A stretch of DNA of 64,000 nucleotides from Hellea sp965224755 (GTDB taxonomy: Bacteria; Pseudomonadota; Alphaproteobacteria; Caulobacterales; Maricaulaceae), in contig OZ245061.1 of assembly GCA_965224755.1 (NCBI GenBank), forward strand, positions 992,001-1,056,000, read 5' to 3'. Of the stretch, positions 16,644-25,470 are shown in pieces; positions within the stretch are counted from its first letter, which is position 1; every line of letters begins with the position of its first letter. The position numbers and the translations under genes are program-made. A model generated the notes under the pieces. That model did not search any database and was not told the DNA's origin. It saw only the letters and a program-made list of their open reading frames with translations.

Positions 16644-16696
16644 GTGTTTGGCGTGGGATGAGCGTTAGAAACCTAACGCTCATCCCTATCCCCCCA

Positions 16697-17770
16697 CTAA
16701 CCCGCCTCCCCCAAACGCCGCTCCGCGAACCCCGCCATCGCTCCATGCTCGCGCAGCATCCGCTCCACCGTAGCCTCATCAATGCTGAGATGAGTTTTGC
16801 CGCGTTGCCGCGTTCCGCCCAAAACGATACTGGTTTCGCGGGGGAACATATAAAGCGTGCTGATAGGGTCGGCGGCCAGATAGGAATAGTCAATTTCAGG
16901 CTGGGGTTTTAAGAGCGTGAGCTGTCCGCGAATCGGCACGACGTCCTTATCCAGAAACAATTTGCCCGCCCCCAGCCCCGTGCAATTGACAATCGTTTTT
17001 TGCGGCAGGGCTGTGATGTCATTGGCTGAATTGAATTTGCGCGGCTCAAGCCCCACGCCTGCACTACGAATATCGGATAAGAGGGCTTCGAGATAAATCC
17101 CCGGGTCAACGATGATGGCTTCATGTTTGCGCCTAATACGCCGCCCCAGAAAAACATCTTTCGGGTCGGTTCCTGTGCCGCTATCCGCGCCCCGTAAGCG
17201 ATAACTGGTCACGCGCTCTACGCCGTAACCGCGCCGCCCGGCCATAGACTCCCAATCATCCTTTGTGATGGTTCTGACGCGGGCATCTTGTTCCAATATC
17301 TCTTTCGTCGGTGCTCGGCGATTATTATTTCGCGGAATAATAATCTGCGCCCCGGCGATGTTCGAGGTCGTATTGGGCGGGAAATCCGCGGCGTAGATCG
17401 TTACATTATGCCCCCATGCGGCGAGGAGGCGCGCCGTCGTCAGGCCCATCACGCCGCTGCCGATAACCGCTGTATCGCGCGCGCTTGCGGTATGAGCCAT
17501 TTCTGCTGCAATATGACTGCTGCCATGAGACAGCGAGACGCCGTTTCCGCTATGGCCGTAATTATGAATGAGGGTTTTGCCCTGCAGCGGAGCAGTTTCC
17601 AGCCGAAACCCGCCATCGCGATGAGGCCGCAATCCGACAACAGATTTAAGGATGTGGTCGCGGCGAACTTTAACGGGCATGATGCGCGATACAGCATCGC
17701 GTTCGGGGGCCGTTGCGCAGGCGGCTAGGGCCACACCTCCAAGCCCCGCAATGAAATCCCGTCTTTGCAT
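16697..17770 (-). CDS. Tat-exported lipoprotein FAD oxidoreductase (D-amino acid oxidase family)
   Basis: A 357-residue DAO-family flavoprotein. After MQRRDFIAGLGGVALAAC, which combines a twin-arginine motif with a lipobox (Cys18), the FAD-binding fold begins AVIGSGVMGLTTARLLAAWG (about 100). Downstream are NIAGAQIIIP, NCTGLGAGKLF with DVVPIRGQLTLL, and SIVLGGTRQRGKTH, the pattern of D-amino acid and D-aspartate oxidases. Most relatives are cytoplasmic; a folded, Tat-exported lipid-anchored form would act in the periplasm on D-amino acids, for example from peptidoglycan turnover (inference). Single gene, convergent with the orphan at 16323. Confidence 0.88.
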   Translation of the reverse strand: MQRRDFIAGLGGVALAACATAPERDAVSRIMPVKVRRDHILKSVVGLRPHRDGGFRLETAPLQGKTLIHNYGHSGNGVSLSHGSSHIAAEMAHTASARDTAVIGSGVMGLTTARLLAAWGHNVTIYAADFPPNTTSNIAGAQIIIPRNNNRRAPTKEILEQDARVRTITKDDWESMAGRRGYGVERVTSYRLRGADSGTGTDPKDVFLGRRIRRKHEAIIVDPGIYLEALLSDIRSAGVGLEPRKFNSANDITALPQKTIVNCTGLGAGKLFLDKDVVPIRGQLTLLKPQPEIDYSYLAADPISTLYMFPRETSIVLGGTRQRGKTHLSIDEATVERMLREHGAMAGFAERRLGEAG

Positions 17771-17925
17771 AAATCTTTGCTAGGCGTCAGCTTTGCGCAG
17801 TGTCATGCACCGCACTGCGCTTATGAGGCAATTTATCACTCCTAATGATAGGCTTGGACTATTGAGTCTGCTAAAGCGCCATGATAGCTATTGCGTGAAA
17901 TCTTAACGAGTCTAAGGGACTGAAA

Positions 17926-18237
17926 ATGGCAGCAGAGCATTCGGATTACGTTCACGGCACTATGGGTGTTGACGGACATAAAAAAACATTTAGCGGCTTT
18001 ATGGGCACAACTGTTTATGGCGGCGCGGCTTTGGCCTTGATCGTGATTTTCCCGACGCTTGTCTTTGGCACGTCTTTGGGCTGGTTACCGGCCCTTATTG
18101 TGACGCTGATTATCGGGATTATTCTTGGCATCGCCCTGAAGTTTAAAGGCGGCTGGTATGCAGGCATCATCGCCGCAGCCGTGCCTGTGGCCATTGCTAG
18201 CTTTCTCCTTGCCATTTTGACGGCTGCGCCTGTTTAG
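17926..18237 (+). CDS. aa3-type cytochrome oxidase subunit IV-like membrane protein
   Basis: A 103-residue protein with a short soluble N terminus and three hydrophobic segments (about 28-48, 50-70, 77-100). The N-terminal GVDGHKKTFSGFMGTTVYGG follows the HxxTYxGF pattern of the bacterial aa3 oxidase subunit IV family, where normally a single helix follows. The family gene is often found directly upstream of pntAA in alphaproteobacteria, as here (22-bp gap), so it may function with transhydrogenase or simply be co-regulated. The extra helices make an oxidase subunit assignment tentative. Confidence 0.75.
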   Translation: MAAEHSDYVHGTMGVDGHKKTFSGFMGTTVYGGAALALIVIFPTLVFGTSLGWLPALIVTLIIGIILGIALKFKGGWYAGIIAAAVPVAIASFLLAILTAAPV

Positions 18238-18259
18238 CCTCATTTACTAGGATTCTCTT

Positions 18260-19405
18260 TTGAAAATTGCTGTTTTAAACGATGCGGGCAAAAAGTCCGG
18301 GGATAATGCCGAGGCCCGCGTAAGCGCCGTGCCTGACACGGTGAAGGGCTATGTTGCGTCGGGGCATTCCGTTAGCGTTGTCAAAGGCGCAGGCGCCGCT
18401 GCCAATTTTTCCGATGCGGATTATAAAGCGGCGGGCGCGAATATCGCTGCGAGCAACGCCGCCGCCGCCAAAACCGCCGATCTGGTTATGTCGATTACGG
18501 GCCGCGACGCCAAATTTGTGACCGGGATGAAAAAAGGCGCGGGCATTACCGGGCTGATGAACCCGACTGATAATCCCAAATATGCCGCCGCTTGCGCCAA
18601 GGCCGGCGTGACGGCTTTCGCGCTGGAATATATTCCGCGTATTTCCCGCGCCCAAAGCATGGACGTGCTGTCGTCTCAATCCAATCTTTCGGGTTACCGC
18701 TCCGTCGTTGAAGGGGCGGGGATTTATGGCCGCGCTATGCCGATGATGATGACGGCGGCGGGCACTATCGCCCCGGCGAAATGTTTTATCATGGGCGTAG
18801 GCGTTGCGGGCCTGCAAGCCATTGCTACCGCGCGGCGGCTCGGCGCTGTAACCACGGCGACGGATGTGCGCCCCGCGACCAAGGAACAAGTCGCCTCACT
18901 CGGCGCGAAATTCATCGCGGTCGAGAATGAAGAATTTAAAGCCGCCGAGACAGCGGGCGGTTATGCCAAGCAAATGAGCGCGGAGTATCAAAAACTGCAA
19001 GCCGAGCTGACAGCAACTCATATTGCCAAACAGGATATTGTCATCACCACGGCGCTCATTCCCGGACGGGCGGCTCCAGTTCTGGTGAGCAAAGCCATGC
19101 TCGATACAATGCGTCCCGGCTCTGTGCTGGTTGATCTGGCAGTGGAGCGCGGCGGCAATGTCGAAGGGGCGAAAGCGGGCGAGATTGTAACAACGAAAAA
19201 CGGTGTCCACATTGTCGGCTTGCTCAACTGGCCGAGCCGGATGGCGTCGGACGCCTCCAATATGTTCGCGCGAAACCTCAAAGCCTTCCTGCCGTTAGTG
19301 ACAGCCGAAGACGGTGCCTACGCCCCCGATTGGGAGGACGAGATCATCCAAGGCTGCGCTCTGACGCGGGACGGCGCGGTGGTTCACGAAAGACTGAAGG
19401 GATAG
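18260..19405 (+). CDS. pntAA: NAD(P) transhydrogenase subunit alpha part 1
   Basis: The NAD(H)-binding dI component of proton-translocating transhydrogenase. The 381-residue sequence begins MKIAVLNDAGKKSG from a TTG start with AGGA upstream; no ATG gives a better N terminus. It has LMNPTDNPKY, the RAQSMDVLSSQSNLSGYRSV segment (conserved RQD-loop region) and the dinucleotide fold FIMGVGVAGLQAIATARRLG. The C-terminal membrane part is absent because the alpha subunit is split, as usual in alphaproteobacteria. pntAB begins 3 bp after its stop. Confidence 0.95.
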   Translation: MKIAVLNDAGKKSGDNAEARVSAVPDTVKGYVASGHSVSVVKGAGAAANFSDADYKAAGANIAASNAAAAKTADLVMSITGRDAKFVTGMKKGAGITGLMNPTDNPKYAAACAKAGVTAFALEYIPRISRAQSMDVLSSQSNLSGYRSVVEGAGIYGRAMPMMMTAAGTIAPAKCFIMGVGVAGLQAIATARRLGAVTTATDVRPATKEQVASLGAKFIAVENEEFKAAETAGGYAKQMSAEYQKLQAELTATHIAKQDIVITTALIPGRAAPVLVSKAMLDTMRPGSVLVDLAVERGGNVEGAKAGEIVTTKNGVHIVGLLNWPSRMASDASNMFARNLKAFLPLVTAEDGAYAPDWEDEIIQGCALTRDGAVVHERLKG

Positions 19406-19408
19406 ATT

Positions 19409-19756
19409 ATGACATTAGCGCTTATATCTGCTGGATTGGTTATGGCCGCAGGCGGCGCAGGCGTTTCGCCTTTTATTTTCCAATTCACGATTTTCGTGCT
19501 CGCGATTTTCGTTGGCTATTATGTCGTCTGGTCAGTGACGCCGGCTCTGCACACGCCGCTCATGGCCGTGACCAACGCTATTTCTTCCGTGATTATCGTC
19601 GGCGCGCTGATTGCCGTTGCCGCCGGGACACAAGGCGGCGCGGCACTTTCGACATGGACAGGTGTCGCCGCCGTCGCCCTCTGCGCCGTCAATATTTTCG
19701 GCGGGTTTCTGGTCACGCAAAGAATGCTGGCGATGTATAAGAAGAAGGCGAAGTAA
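19409..19756 (+). CDS. pntAB: NAD(P) transhydrogenase subunit alpha part 2
   Basis: A 115-residue membrane piece of the transhydrogenase dII domain, with about four helices. It contains the conserved FQFTIFVLAIFVGYYVVW and SVTPALHTPLMAVTNAISSV, the latter being the signature of this subunit. It couples hydride transfer to proton movement together with pntB. Its stop codon shares a base with the start of mntA (TAATG), so the inserted toxin-antitoxin genes are read through by coupled translation. Confidence 0.95.
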   Translation: MTLALISAGLVMAAGGAGVSPFIFQFTIFVLAIFVGYYVVWSVTPALHTPLMAVTNAISSVIIVGALIAVAAGTQGGAALSTWTGVAAVALCAVNIFGGFLVTQRMLAMYKKKAK

Positions 19757-20067
19757 TGCCGCTGGTTTCACAAGAAACATTACTATCACGCCTTTCGAAA
19801 ATGCGTCCTGATATTCTTGATAAATTTGGAATTGAAATTTTTGGTATTGTTGGATCATGGGCAAGAAATACAGCCAATGAAGATAGCGACATTGATATTG
19901 TTTACACAATTAAAGACGAAGACAAGGTAACCTATTTTGATATTGGCGGGGCCTGGCACATATTAAGGACGGAATTGGGTTTTTCAGTTGATTTAGTTGA
20001 TTGGGAAATGGTGAGGCCTGCCTTCCGCCCGAGTATGGAAAAAGACTTAGTGCGGTTTTATGAATGA
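19756..20067 (+). CDS. mntA: MntA-type minimal nucleotidyltransferase antitoxin
   Basis: A 103-residue polymerase-beta-fold protein. GIVGSWARN followed by SDIDIVYTI gives the GSxxR...DxD signature, and FSVDLVDWEMV supplies the third carboxylate. Known MntA antitoxins neutralise the HepT RNase by adding AMP to a tyrosine of the toxin. The gene overlaps hepT by 8 bp and follows pntAB without a gap. Codon use is much more AT-rich than pntAB and pntB, showing separate origin. Confidence 0.92.
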   Translation: MPLVSQETLLSRLSKMRPDILDKFGIEIFGIVGSWARNTANEDSDIDIVYTIKDEDKVTYFDIGGAWHILRTELGFSVDLVDWEMVRPAFRPSMEKDLVRFYE

Positions 20068-20401
20068 AGCCTTCATAGCGCTGCTCAAAGATATGAGATT
20101 TTATGCTCAAGAGTCTGTGGACTTAATGGGTAGCTTTACTTTTGAAGAGTTTAACGACGATAAAAGAACATTTTATGCAGTTGTAAAGACGGTAGAAACC
20201 ATCGGCGAAGCAGCAAACAAAATATCGACTGAACAAAAAAAGCAACTCCCACAAATACCGTGGTATTCGATTATAGGCGCAAGACATGCCTTTGTTCACG
20301 GTTATGGCAATATTAAAATCAAAACACTTTATAAGACCATTACTGAGTCCATACCTGAATTAATCATCATTATTGATACTATTTTGGAGTCATCCGAATG
20401 A
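20060..20401 (+). CDS. hepT: HepT-type HEPN ribonuclease toxin
   Basis: A 113-residue all-helical HEPN protein. The catalytic Rx4HxY motif is intact in GARHAFVHGYGNI (about residue 74), with the family features FNDDKRTFYAVVKTVETIGEAA and PWYSIIGARH before it. Such toxins cleave RNA (tRNA in known cases) unless AMPylated by MntA. The ATG overlaps the mntA end by 8 bp, and its own stop overlaps the pntB ATG by 4 bp (ATGA). An active-looking toxin embedded in a core energy operon is unusual. Confidence 0.92.
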   Translation: MNEAFIALLKDMRFYAQESVDLMGSFTFEEFNDDKRTFYAVVKTVETIGEAANKISTEQKKQLPQIPWYSIIGARHAFVHGYGNIKIKTLYKTITESIPELIIIIDTILESSE

Positions 20402-21804
20402 CCCTCTCCGCCAATCTCGCTGCTGTTCTTTATACAGTATCTGCCGTTCTCTTCATCCTCGCTTTGCGTGGGCTGTCCTCGCCCGAGACCTCTCGGCGCG
20501 GTAATTATATGGGCATGGTTGGCATCGGGATTGCGGTTGTGACGACTATTCTTGTGGCGGGTCTTGGCGGACAGGGTTTGCTGCTTGCGGGCGGCGGTCT
20601 GGCAGTAGGCGGCACCATAGGGGCTATCATTGCGCGCAAAATCCCGATGACAGATATGCCGCAACTTGTGGCGGCTTTTCATTCGCTCGTCGGTATGGCC
20701 GCGGTTCTTGTCGCGGTTGCCGCCTTTTTCAGCCCTGAGAGTTTCGGGATTATGACCGATCACGGCATCAAAGCGGCCAGTCTTTTTGAGCTTGCCCTCG
20801 GCGCTGCCATTGGCGCGGTTACTTTTTCCGGCTCGGTTATCGCCTTTGCTAAGCTCAACGGGAACATGAGCGGCGCGCCGATCATGTTGCCCTTACGGCA
20901 TATTATTAATTTGGGCCTAGGCCTCGCCATCGCTGTTGTCATTGGTATGTTGATGAAATCCGGCGGCGGCGACCCTATGTTGCTCTGGATACTCCTCGGC
21001 CTGACATTTATTATCGGGTTCTTGCTGATTATTCCCATTGGCGGCGCGGATATGCCCGTCGTGATTTCGATGCTCAATTCCTATTCCGGCTGGGCGGCGG
21101 CGGCGCTTGGCTTTACGCTCGGCAATCTCGCCCTCATCGTCACGGGCGCTTTGGTCGGTTCCTCCGGCGCGATCCTGTCTTATATTATGTGCAAAGCCAT
21201 GAACCGGAGTTTCATCTCGGTTATTCTCGGCGGCTTTGGCGGGGATTCCGCATCGGCAGATGCGGGGGATAAAGAACAGCGCCCGGTCAAGCGCGGCTCT
21301 GCCGAAGACGCGGCCTTTATCATGAAAAATGCTTCCAAAGTCATCATCGTGCCGGGTTATGGCCTCGCCGTGGCCCAAGCGCAACATGCCACACGCGAAA
21401 TGGCGGATAGGCTCAAAGACGAAGGCGTCGATGTCGAATACGCTATCCACCCGGTTGCGGGGCGTATGCCCGGCCATATGAATGTGCTGCTCGCCGAAGC
21501 CAATGTGCCTTATGACGAGGTGTTCGAGCTTGAAGATATCAATTCCGAATTCGCCAATGCCGATGTGGCCTTTGTTATCGGGGCTAATGATGTCACCAAT
21601 CCGGCAGCGAAAACCGATCCAGAAAGCCCGATCTACGGCATGCCCATTCTCGATGTCGACAAAGCCGCGACTGTGCTCATCGTCAAGCGCTCGCTCTCGG
21701 CAGGCTATGCCGGGATCGACAATGATCTGTTTTACGAGGACAAAACCATGATGCTCTTGGCGGATGCCAAGAAAATGGTCGAAGATATTATCAAAGCTTT
21801 GTAA
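20398..21804 (+). CDS. pntB: NAD(P) transhydrogenase subunit beta
   Basis: Membrane dII plus NADP(H)-binding dIII subunit. The 468-residue chain has about eight helices in the first 270 residues, including NMSGAPIMLPLRHIINLGL, and a C-terminal dIII domain with IIVPGYGLAVAQAQHATREM, YAIHPVAGRMPGHMNVLLAE and FVIGANDVTNPAAKTDPESP, all hallmark PntB sequences. It completes the transhydrogenase, which makes NADPH at the expense of the proton gradient. It is separated from pntAB by the inserted mntA-hepT pair, with a 4-bp overlap preserving coupled translation. Confidence 0.96.
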   Translation: MTLSANLAAVLYTVSAVLFILALRGLSSPETSRRGNYMGMVGIGIAVVTTILVAGLGGQGLLLAGGGLAVGGTIGAIIARKIPMTDMPQLVAAFHSLVGMAAVLVAVAAFFSPESFGIMTDHGIKAASLFELALGAAIGAVTFSGSVIAFAKLNGNMSGAPIMLPLRHIINLGLGLAIAVVIGMLMKSGGGDPMLLWILLGLTFIIGFLLIIPIGGADMPVVISMLNSYSGWAAAALGFTLGNLALIVTGALVGSSGAILSYIMCKAMNRSFISVILGGFGGDSASADAGDKEQRPVKRGSAEDAAFIMKNASKVIIVPGYGLAVAQAQHATREMADRLKDEGVDVEYAIHPVAGRMPGHMNVLLAEANVPYDEVFELEDINSEFANADVAFVIGANDVTNPAAKTDPESPIYGMPILDVDKAATVLIVKRSLSAGYAGIDNDLFYEDKTMMLLADAKKMVEDIIKAL

Positions 21805-21807
21805 CCC

Positions 21808-22611
21808 GTGAAGTGGGTAAAGAGATTGCTGGTTTCCGCGTTAATTATCTATCTGGCCATTGCCGCTATTGTTTTTGCCCTGCAGCGCAAAATGCTTTAT
21901 TTTCCGCCGGATATTTATCTGGCGCCTGAGGCGGTTCAGCTTGGTGAGTTTGAGGAAATTCAGATCCAAAGCGTAAGCGGTGATGCGCTTTTGGCGTGGT
22001 GGTCACCGCCAGCCGGCGAGGCAGGTAAAGTCATTTTATTCTTCCACGGCAATGCTTCGGCGATTTACACTAACCATGATATTTTCAAGGACTTAATCGG
22101 CGCGGGCCACGGCGTTATGTCCATCGGCTATGTCGGCTATCCGGGGGCAGGCGGAAAGCCAACGCAAAAAGCTATATCCGCGGGGGTCGAGCGCCAATAT
22201 GATTATCTCGTCAACGATATAGGTATTTCCCCCCAGCGGCTGGTGTATTACGGCACCTCGCTCGGCTCGGGCATTGCGGCGCAATTAGCGGCTAAGCACC
22301 TGCCCGCACTCCTGATTATGGAAGCGCCGTTTAATTCCGTTCTGGATATAGGGCAGCGGCAAATGCCGTTTCTTCCGGCCAAGCTGCTGATGAAAGACCA
22401 ATACCGCTCGGATCAAGCGCTGAAAGATTTGCATGTGCCGCTGATCTGGATGCACGGCACGGCGGATGAAGTGATTCCAATGGCCCAAGGCCAAAAACTC
22501 TATGACGGTTATACCGGCCCGAAATCCGCCCATATTTTCCCAGGCGGCCAGCACAAAAACCTCTGGGGCCTCGGCGGCCGCGAGATTGTGCTGGAGGCGC
22601 TTAAGGACTAA
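21808..22611 (+). CDS. Membrane-anchored alpha/beta hydrolase (ABHD13/BEM46-like)
   Basis: A 267-residue serine hydrolase with an N-terminal signal anchor (about 5-27) and the conserved RKMLYFPP that follows it in this family. The nucleophile elbow is YYGTSLGSG, the acid lies in HGTADEVIP and the catalytic His in FPGGQHKNLW. Relatives are cytosolic- or periplasm-facing lipases/esterases with unknown substrates. It starts with GTG three bases after pntB, so it may belong to the same transcript. Its 3' end overlaps the convergent dksA-like gene by 4 bp. Confidence 0.88.
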   Translation: MKWVKRLLVSALIIYLAIAAIVFALQRKMLYFPPDIYLAPEAVQLGEFEEIQIQSVSGDALLAWWSPPAGEAGKVILFFHGNASAIYTNHDIFKDLIGAGHGVMSIGYVGYPGAGGKPTQKAISAGVERQYDYLVNDIGISPQRLVYYGTSLGSGIAAQLAAKHLPALLIMEAPFNSVLDIGQRQMPFLPAKLLMKDQYRSDQALKDLHVPLIWMHGTADEVIPMAQGQKLYDGYTGPKSAHIFPGGQHKNLWGLGGREIVLEALKD

Positions 22612-22934
22612 CGTGCACATCCAATACAGAGCGGCGTGGCGGGGTCGAGTTCTAGCCTCTTTGTCCCGATAGCTTCGTCGCATGTGGCGCAATAGCCGTA
22701 ATCGCCATGCTCCAGCCGCTCCAGCGCCGCATTGATCCGCACAATCTGTTTTTGCCGGGCTGCGTCTTGCGCTTTGTCCATGGCTTGAACTTGCAGGCTG
22801 TCCATGCGCGAGAGGCGGCCGACGCTTTGTTGGTCGAGGGCGACGGGTTTGCGGTTGTCTTTTGCCGCATCGGACAGGGCCAAGATTTCGCGGCGTAGGG
22901 CGAGGAGTTTTTCGCGGGTTTGGGTCTCGGGCAT
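22608..22934 (-). CDS. TraR/DksA-family C4 zinc finger protein
   Basis: A 108-residue small DksA-like protein. An N-terminal helical pair (about 5-65) is followed by LEHGDYGYCATCDEAIG and PATPLCIGCAR, a complete four-cysteine zinc finger. This is the shorter class (around 110 residues) of DksA relatives that may bind the RNA polymerase secondary channel. Known DksA tunes transcription with ppGpp; whether this short protein does so is unproven. Single gene, convergent with the hydrolase. Confidence 0.88.
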   Translation of the reverse strand: MPETQTREKLLALRREILALSDAAKDNRKPVALDQQSVGRLSRMDSLQVQAMDKAQDAARQKQIVRINAALERLEHGDYGYCATCDEAIGTKRLELDPATPLCIGCAR

Positions 22935-23021
22935 GAGTCGAGTTTACGGATTTAATATTAAATTACCATAGGAGCTTAATCGCTATTGATTTACCGATAA
23001 ACAATAAGGCATAGGATATCT

Positions 23022-23966
23022 ATGACCCAATCCCCTTTAGTTCTGAAAAATATCACAAAAAGCTTTGGCGGGAAGACTGCCGTCGAGGATGTGAGTTTCG
23101 CGGTTAGGCCCGGCGAGATTATCGGCTTTCTTGGCCCCAACGGCGCGGGCAAAACCACGACATTGCGCATAGCCCTCGGCCTGATCAAGCCCGATAGCGG
23201 CTCTGTCGAGCTGTTTGGCGCGGCTCCGGGGGCGGGCGCATTTGGCCGCATCGGGTTTTTGCCCGAAGAACGCGGACTGTATAAAAAGCAAACGGCGCGC
23301 GAGAGCATTGCCCATATGGCGCGGCTCAACGGCGTGCGCGGCAAGGCCGCTTTCAAGCTTGCCGACGAGATGCTGGATAAATACGGACTGTCCGAAGCCA
23401 AGCGCAAAAAGAACAAAGACATGTCCAAAGGCATGGCGCAGAAAGTACAGCTTCTAGCCGCCATTGCTCATGATCCGGAGTTTTATATTCTTGACGAGCC
23501 GTTCTCCGGCCTTGACCCGGTCAATCAACAAGTGCTCGAAGATATGGTGCGCGAGATCGCCGAGCGGGGCCGCACGATTATTTTCTCCACCCATGTCATG
23601 GAACATGCCGAGCGACTTTGCGACCGGATCATTCTTATGGCGGGCGGGCGCGTGGTCTTTGACGGGCCAACGCAGGACGCGCTGGCCAAAGCCCCGCGCC
23701 GCATGATTATCGCTTCCGAGAATGCCGGGCTTGAGGCATTGGTTGCGCCGTTTACGAAATCTGTCACGCGGGACAAAGATGACAGCCTTGCGCTTGTGCT
23801 GAAAGATGACGCCGATACGCAAAAGGTTTTGGAAAAATGCGTGGCGAAGAAAATCAAGCTGACGCGGTTTGAACCTAAACCGCCGACCCTGCACGAGGCT
23901 TTCGTGGCGATGGTCGGGGATGATCTTCTTGCCGAAATGGAACTCGAAGCGGAGGGCGCGCCATGA
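23022..23966 (+). CDS. NatA-like ABC transporter ATP-binding protein
   Basis: A 314-residue ABC ATPase. Walker A is FLGPNGAGKTTTLR, the signature reads MSKGMAQK in place of LSGGQ, Walker B is EFYILDEPFSGLDP, and the switch His lies in IIFSTHVMEHAERLCD. The 90-residue C-terminal extension (DUF4162-like) is typical of NatA-type exporters. It overlaps the permease gene by 4 bp (ATGA), forming a two-gene exporter for Na+ or another solute; substrate cannot be told from sequence. Confidence 0.93.
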   Translation: MTQSPLVLKNITKSFGGKTAVEDVSFAVRPGEIIGFLGPNGAGKTTTLRIALGLIKPDSGSVELFGAAPGAGAFGRIGFLPEERGLYKKQTARESIAHMARLNGVRGKAAFKLADEMLDKYGLSEAKRKKNKDMSKGMAQKVQLLAAIAHDPEFYILDEPFSGLDPVNQQVLEDMVREIAERGRTIIFSTHVMEHAERLCDRIILMAGGRVVFDGPTQDALAKAPRRMIIASENAGLEALVAPFTKSVTRDKDDSLALVLKDDADTQKVLEKCVAKKIKLTRFEPKPPTLHEAFVAMVGDDLLAEMELEAEGAP

Positions 23967-25447
23967 CCATTCCAAAGATAAATCTCCGCCGCACTTACCT
24001 CATCGCTCGCCGCGATTATCTTGGCTATGTCAAAACCTGGGGCTTCTGGATTTCTTTCTTCATGCCGTTTATTTTCGGAGCGTTGGGGCTTCTCTTTTCG
24101 CTTGCGGATATTGATATTTCGCCTGTGCGTTACGAAGCGATTATCGACGAGACGGGGCAGCACAAAGCGGGGATTGTCCAATATTACGAAAAGGATATTA
24201 GCGGCGAGTTTGAAGAAGACATGCTTAAATCTCTGGCGAAGATAATGGGGGATAAAAAGGCACTGGAATTAGAGACCATATTAAAGACCCAAGGGCTCGA
24301 AGCCGGCAAAGCCTATATGGATAAACAAGTCCCAGGATTATCCGCGCAAATCAAAAACCCCGAAGGCAAAATGGTCTTTATTGACCCGCCGAGCCGGGAC
24401 ATTACGGAGCTAAAAACTATTGTCACTGACGGGCGGCCCATCACCTATGAAGGCGAAGAGGTCAAATTAAACGGCTTTATGCATATTTATGAAAAAGACG
24501 GGCTGAAAGCTGATTACTGGTCGCCAAATTTCAATAACCCCCCCGCCGTCAAGCTGATCGAGCGTTATTTCAGGCGGCAGGCAGTCAATGCTTATTTGGA
24601 CTCCGGCGGGCTGAGCAGTGAGGGCTATAGCGCCGCCCGCAAGAGCGCGCTGGACGTCAAAAGCTTTGACCCGAGCAAGGCCGATACGGGCGGGGAGGGC
24701 GACCAAGCTGTCACCGATAAAGATACTCTGCCCTATATCTTTGCCGGCATATTGGCCGGTATATTATGGCTCACCGTGTTTTCCGGCGCTTATATGCTTT
24801 TGACTTCGATGTTGGAGGAGAAGCTTAATAAGCTCATGGAAATGATGCTCGCCTCGACGCGGTTTTCCGAGATTATATTTGGCAAGCTTCTCGGCGTTGC
24901 GGCGCTGACAATCACGGCGATGCTGCCTTATATTCTTATTGGCCTCGCCGCGATTATCGGGGTGCTCTTTTTAGGCCTTGGCGGCCCTGAGGTTAGCGAA
25001 GCGATTAAAAATACCTTCACCGCCAAAATGGTGTCGTTCTTTTTCATCTTCCTTGTGCTTGGCTATGTTTTTTACGGCGCCTTCTTTATCGCGCTCGGGG
25101 CGCTCGCCGAGTCGATGCAGGACGCCCAAACCCTGACCACGCCGATTATGCTGGTCTTGACCGCCTGTATATTTATCGTGCCCTTCGGCATTCAATCGCC
25201 CGATAGCCCGATCGTGACGATCGCCAGTTGGTTTCCGCTCTCCGCGCCTTTTGCCATGATTGTGCGCCTGCCGTCTGATCCGCCGCTGTGGGAGCTTTGC
25301 CTCTCGGCGCTATTTTTGGCAGTGCTTTCTATTGGCGTGATTATGCTGGCCGAGCGAATTTTCCGCTACGGCGTGCTCTCCGGTTCAGGCGTTAAAGGCG
25401 CAAAAGACTGGTTTATGCGCGCGATATTACGCCGCAAGACAGGCTGA
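23963..25447 (+). CDS. NatB-like ABC-2 permease
   Basis: A 494-residue ABC-2 membrane subunit. One helix near residues 30-50 (FWISFFMPFIFGALGLLFSL) is followed by a large extracytoplasmic domain (about 55-255), then five to six helices (about 258-475). The SMLEEKLNKLMEMMLASTRFSEIIFGKLLG loop after the second helix is the conserved coupling region of NatB-type permeases. The gene starts inside the ATPase gene and forms the transporter with it. Confidence 0.92.
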   Translation: MTIPKINLRRTYLIARRDYLGYVKTWGFWISFFMPFIFGALGLLFSLADIDISPVRYEAIIDETGQHKAGIVQYYEKDISGEFEEDMLKSLAKIMGDKKALELETILKTQGLEAGKAYMDKQVPGLSAQIKNPEGKMVFIDPPSRDITELKTIVTDGRPITYEGEEVKLNGFMHIYEKDGLKADYWSPNFNNPPAVKLIERYFRRQAVNAYLDSGGLSSEGYSAARKSALDVKSFDPSKADTGGEGDQAVTDKDTLPYIFAGILAGILWLTVFSGAYMLLTSMLEEKLNKLMEMMLASTRFSEIIFGKLLGVAALTITAMLPYILIGLAAIIGVLFLGLGGPEVSEAIKNTFTAKMVSFFFIFLVLGYVFYGAFFIALGALAESMQDAQTLTTPIMLVLTACIFIVPFGIQSPDSPIVTIASWFPLSAPFAMIVRLPSDPPLWELCLSALFLAVLSIGVIMLAERIFRYGVLSGSGVKGAKDWFMRAILRRKTG

Positions 25448-25470
25448 AGTGTTTGCGTTATAGTTTCCCT

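Noticed and set aside
18260..21804. Frameshifted or broken pnt operon
   Set aside because: All three pnt proteins are complete; the extra sequence is an intact two-gene toxin-antitoxin module.
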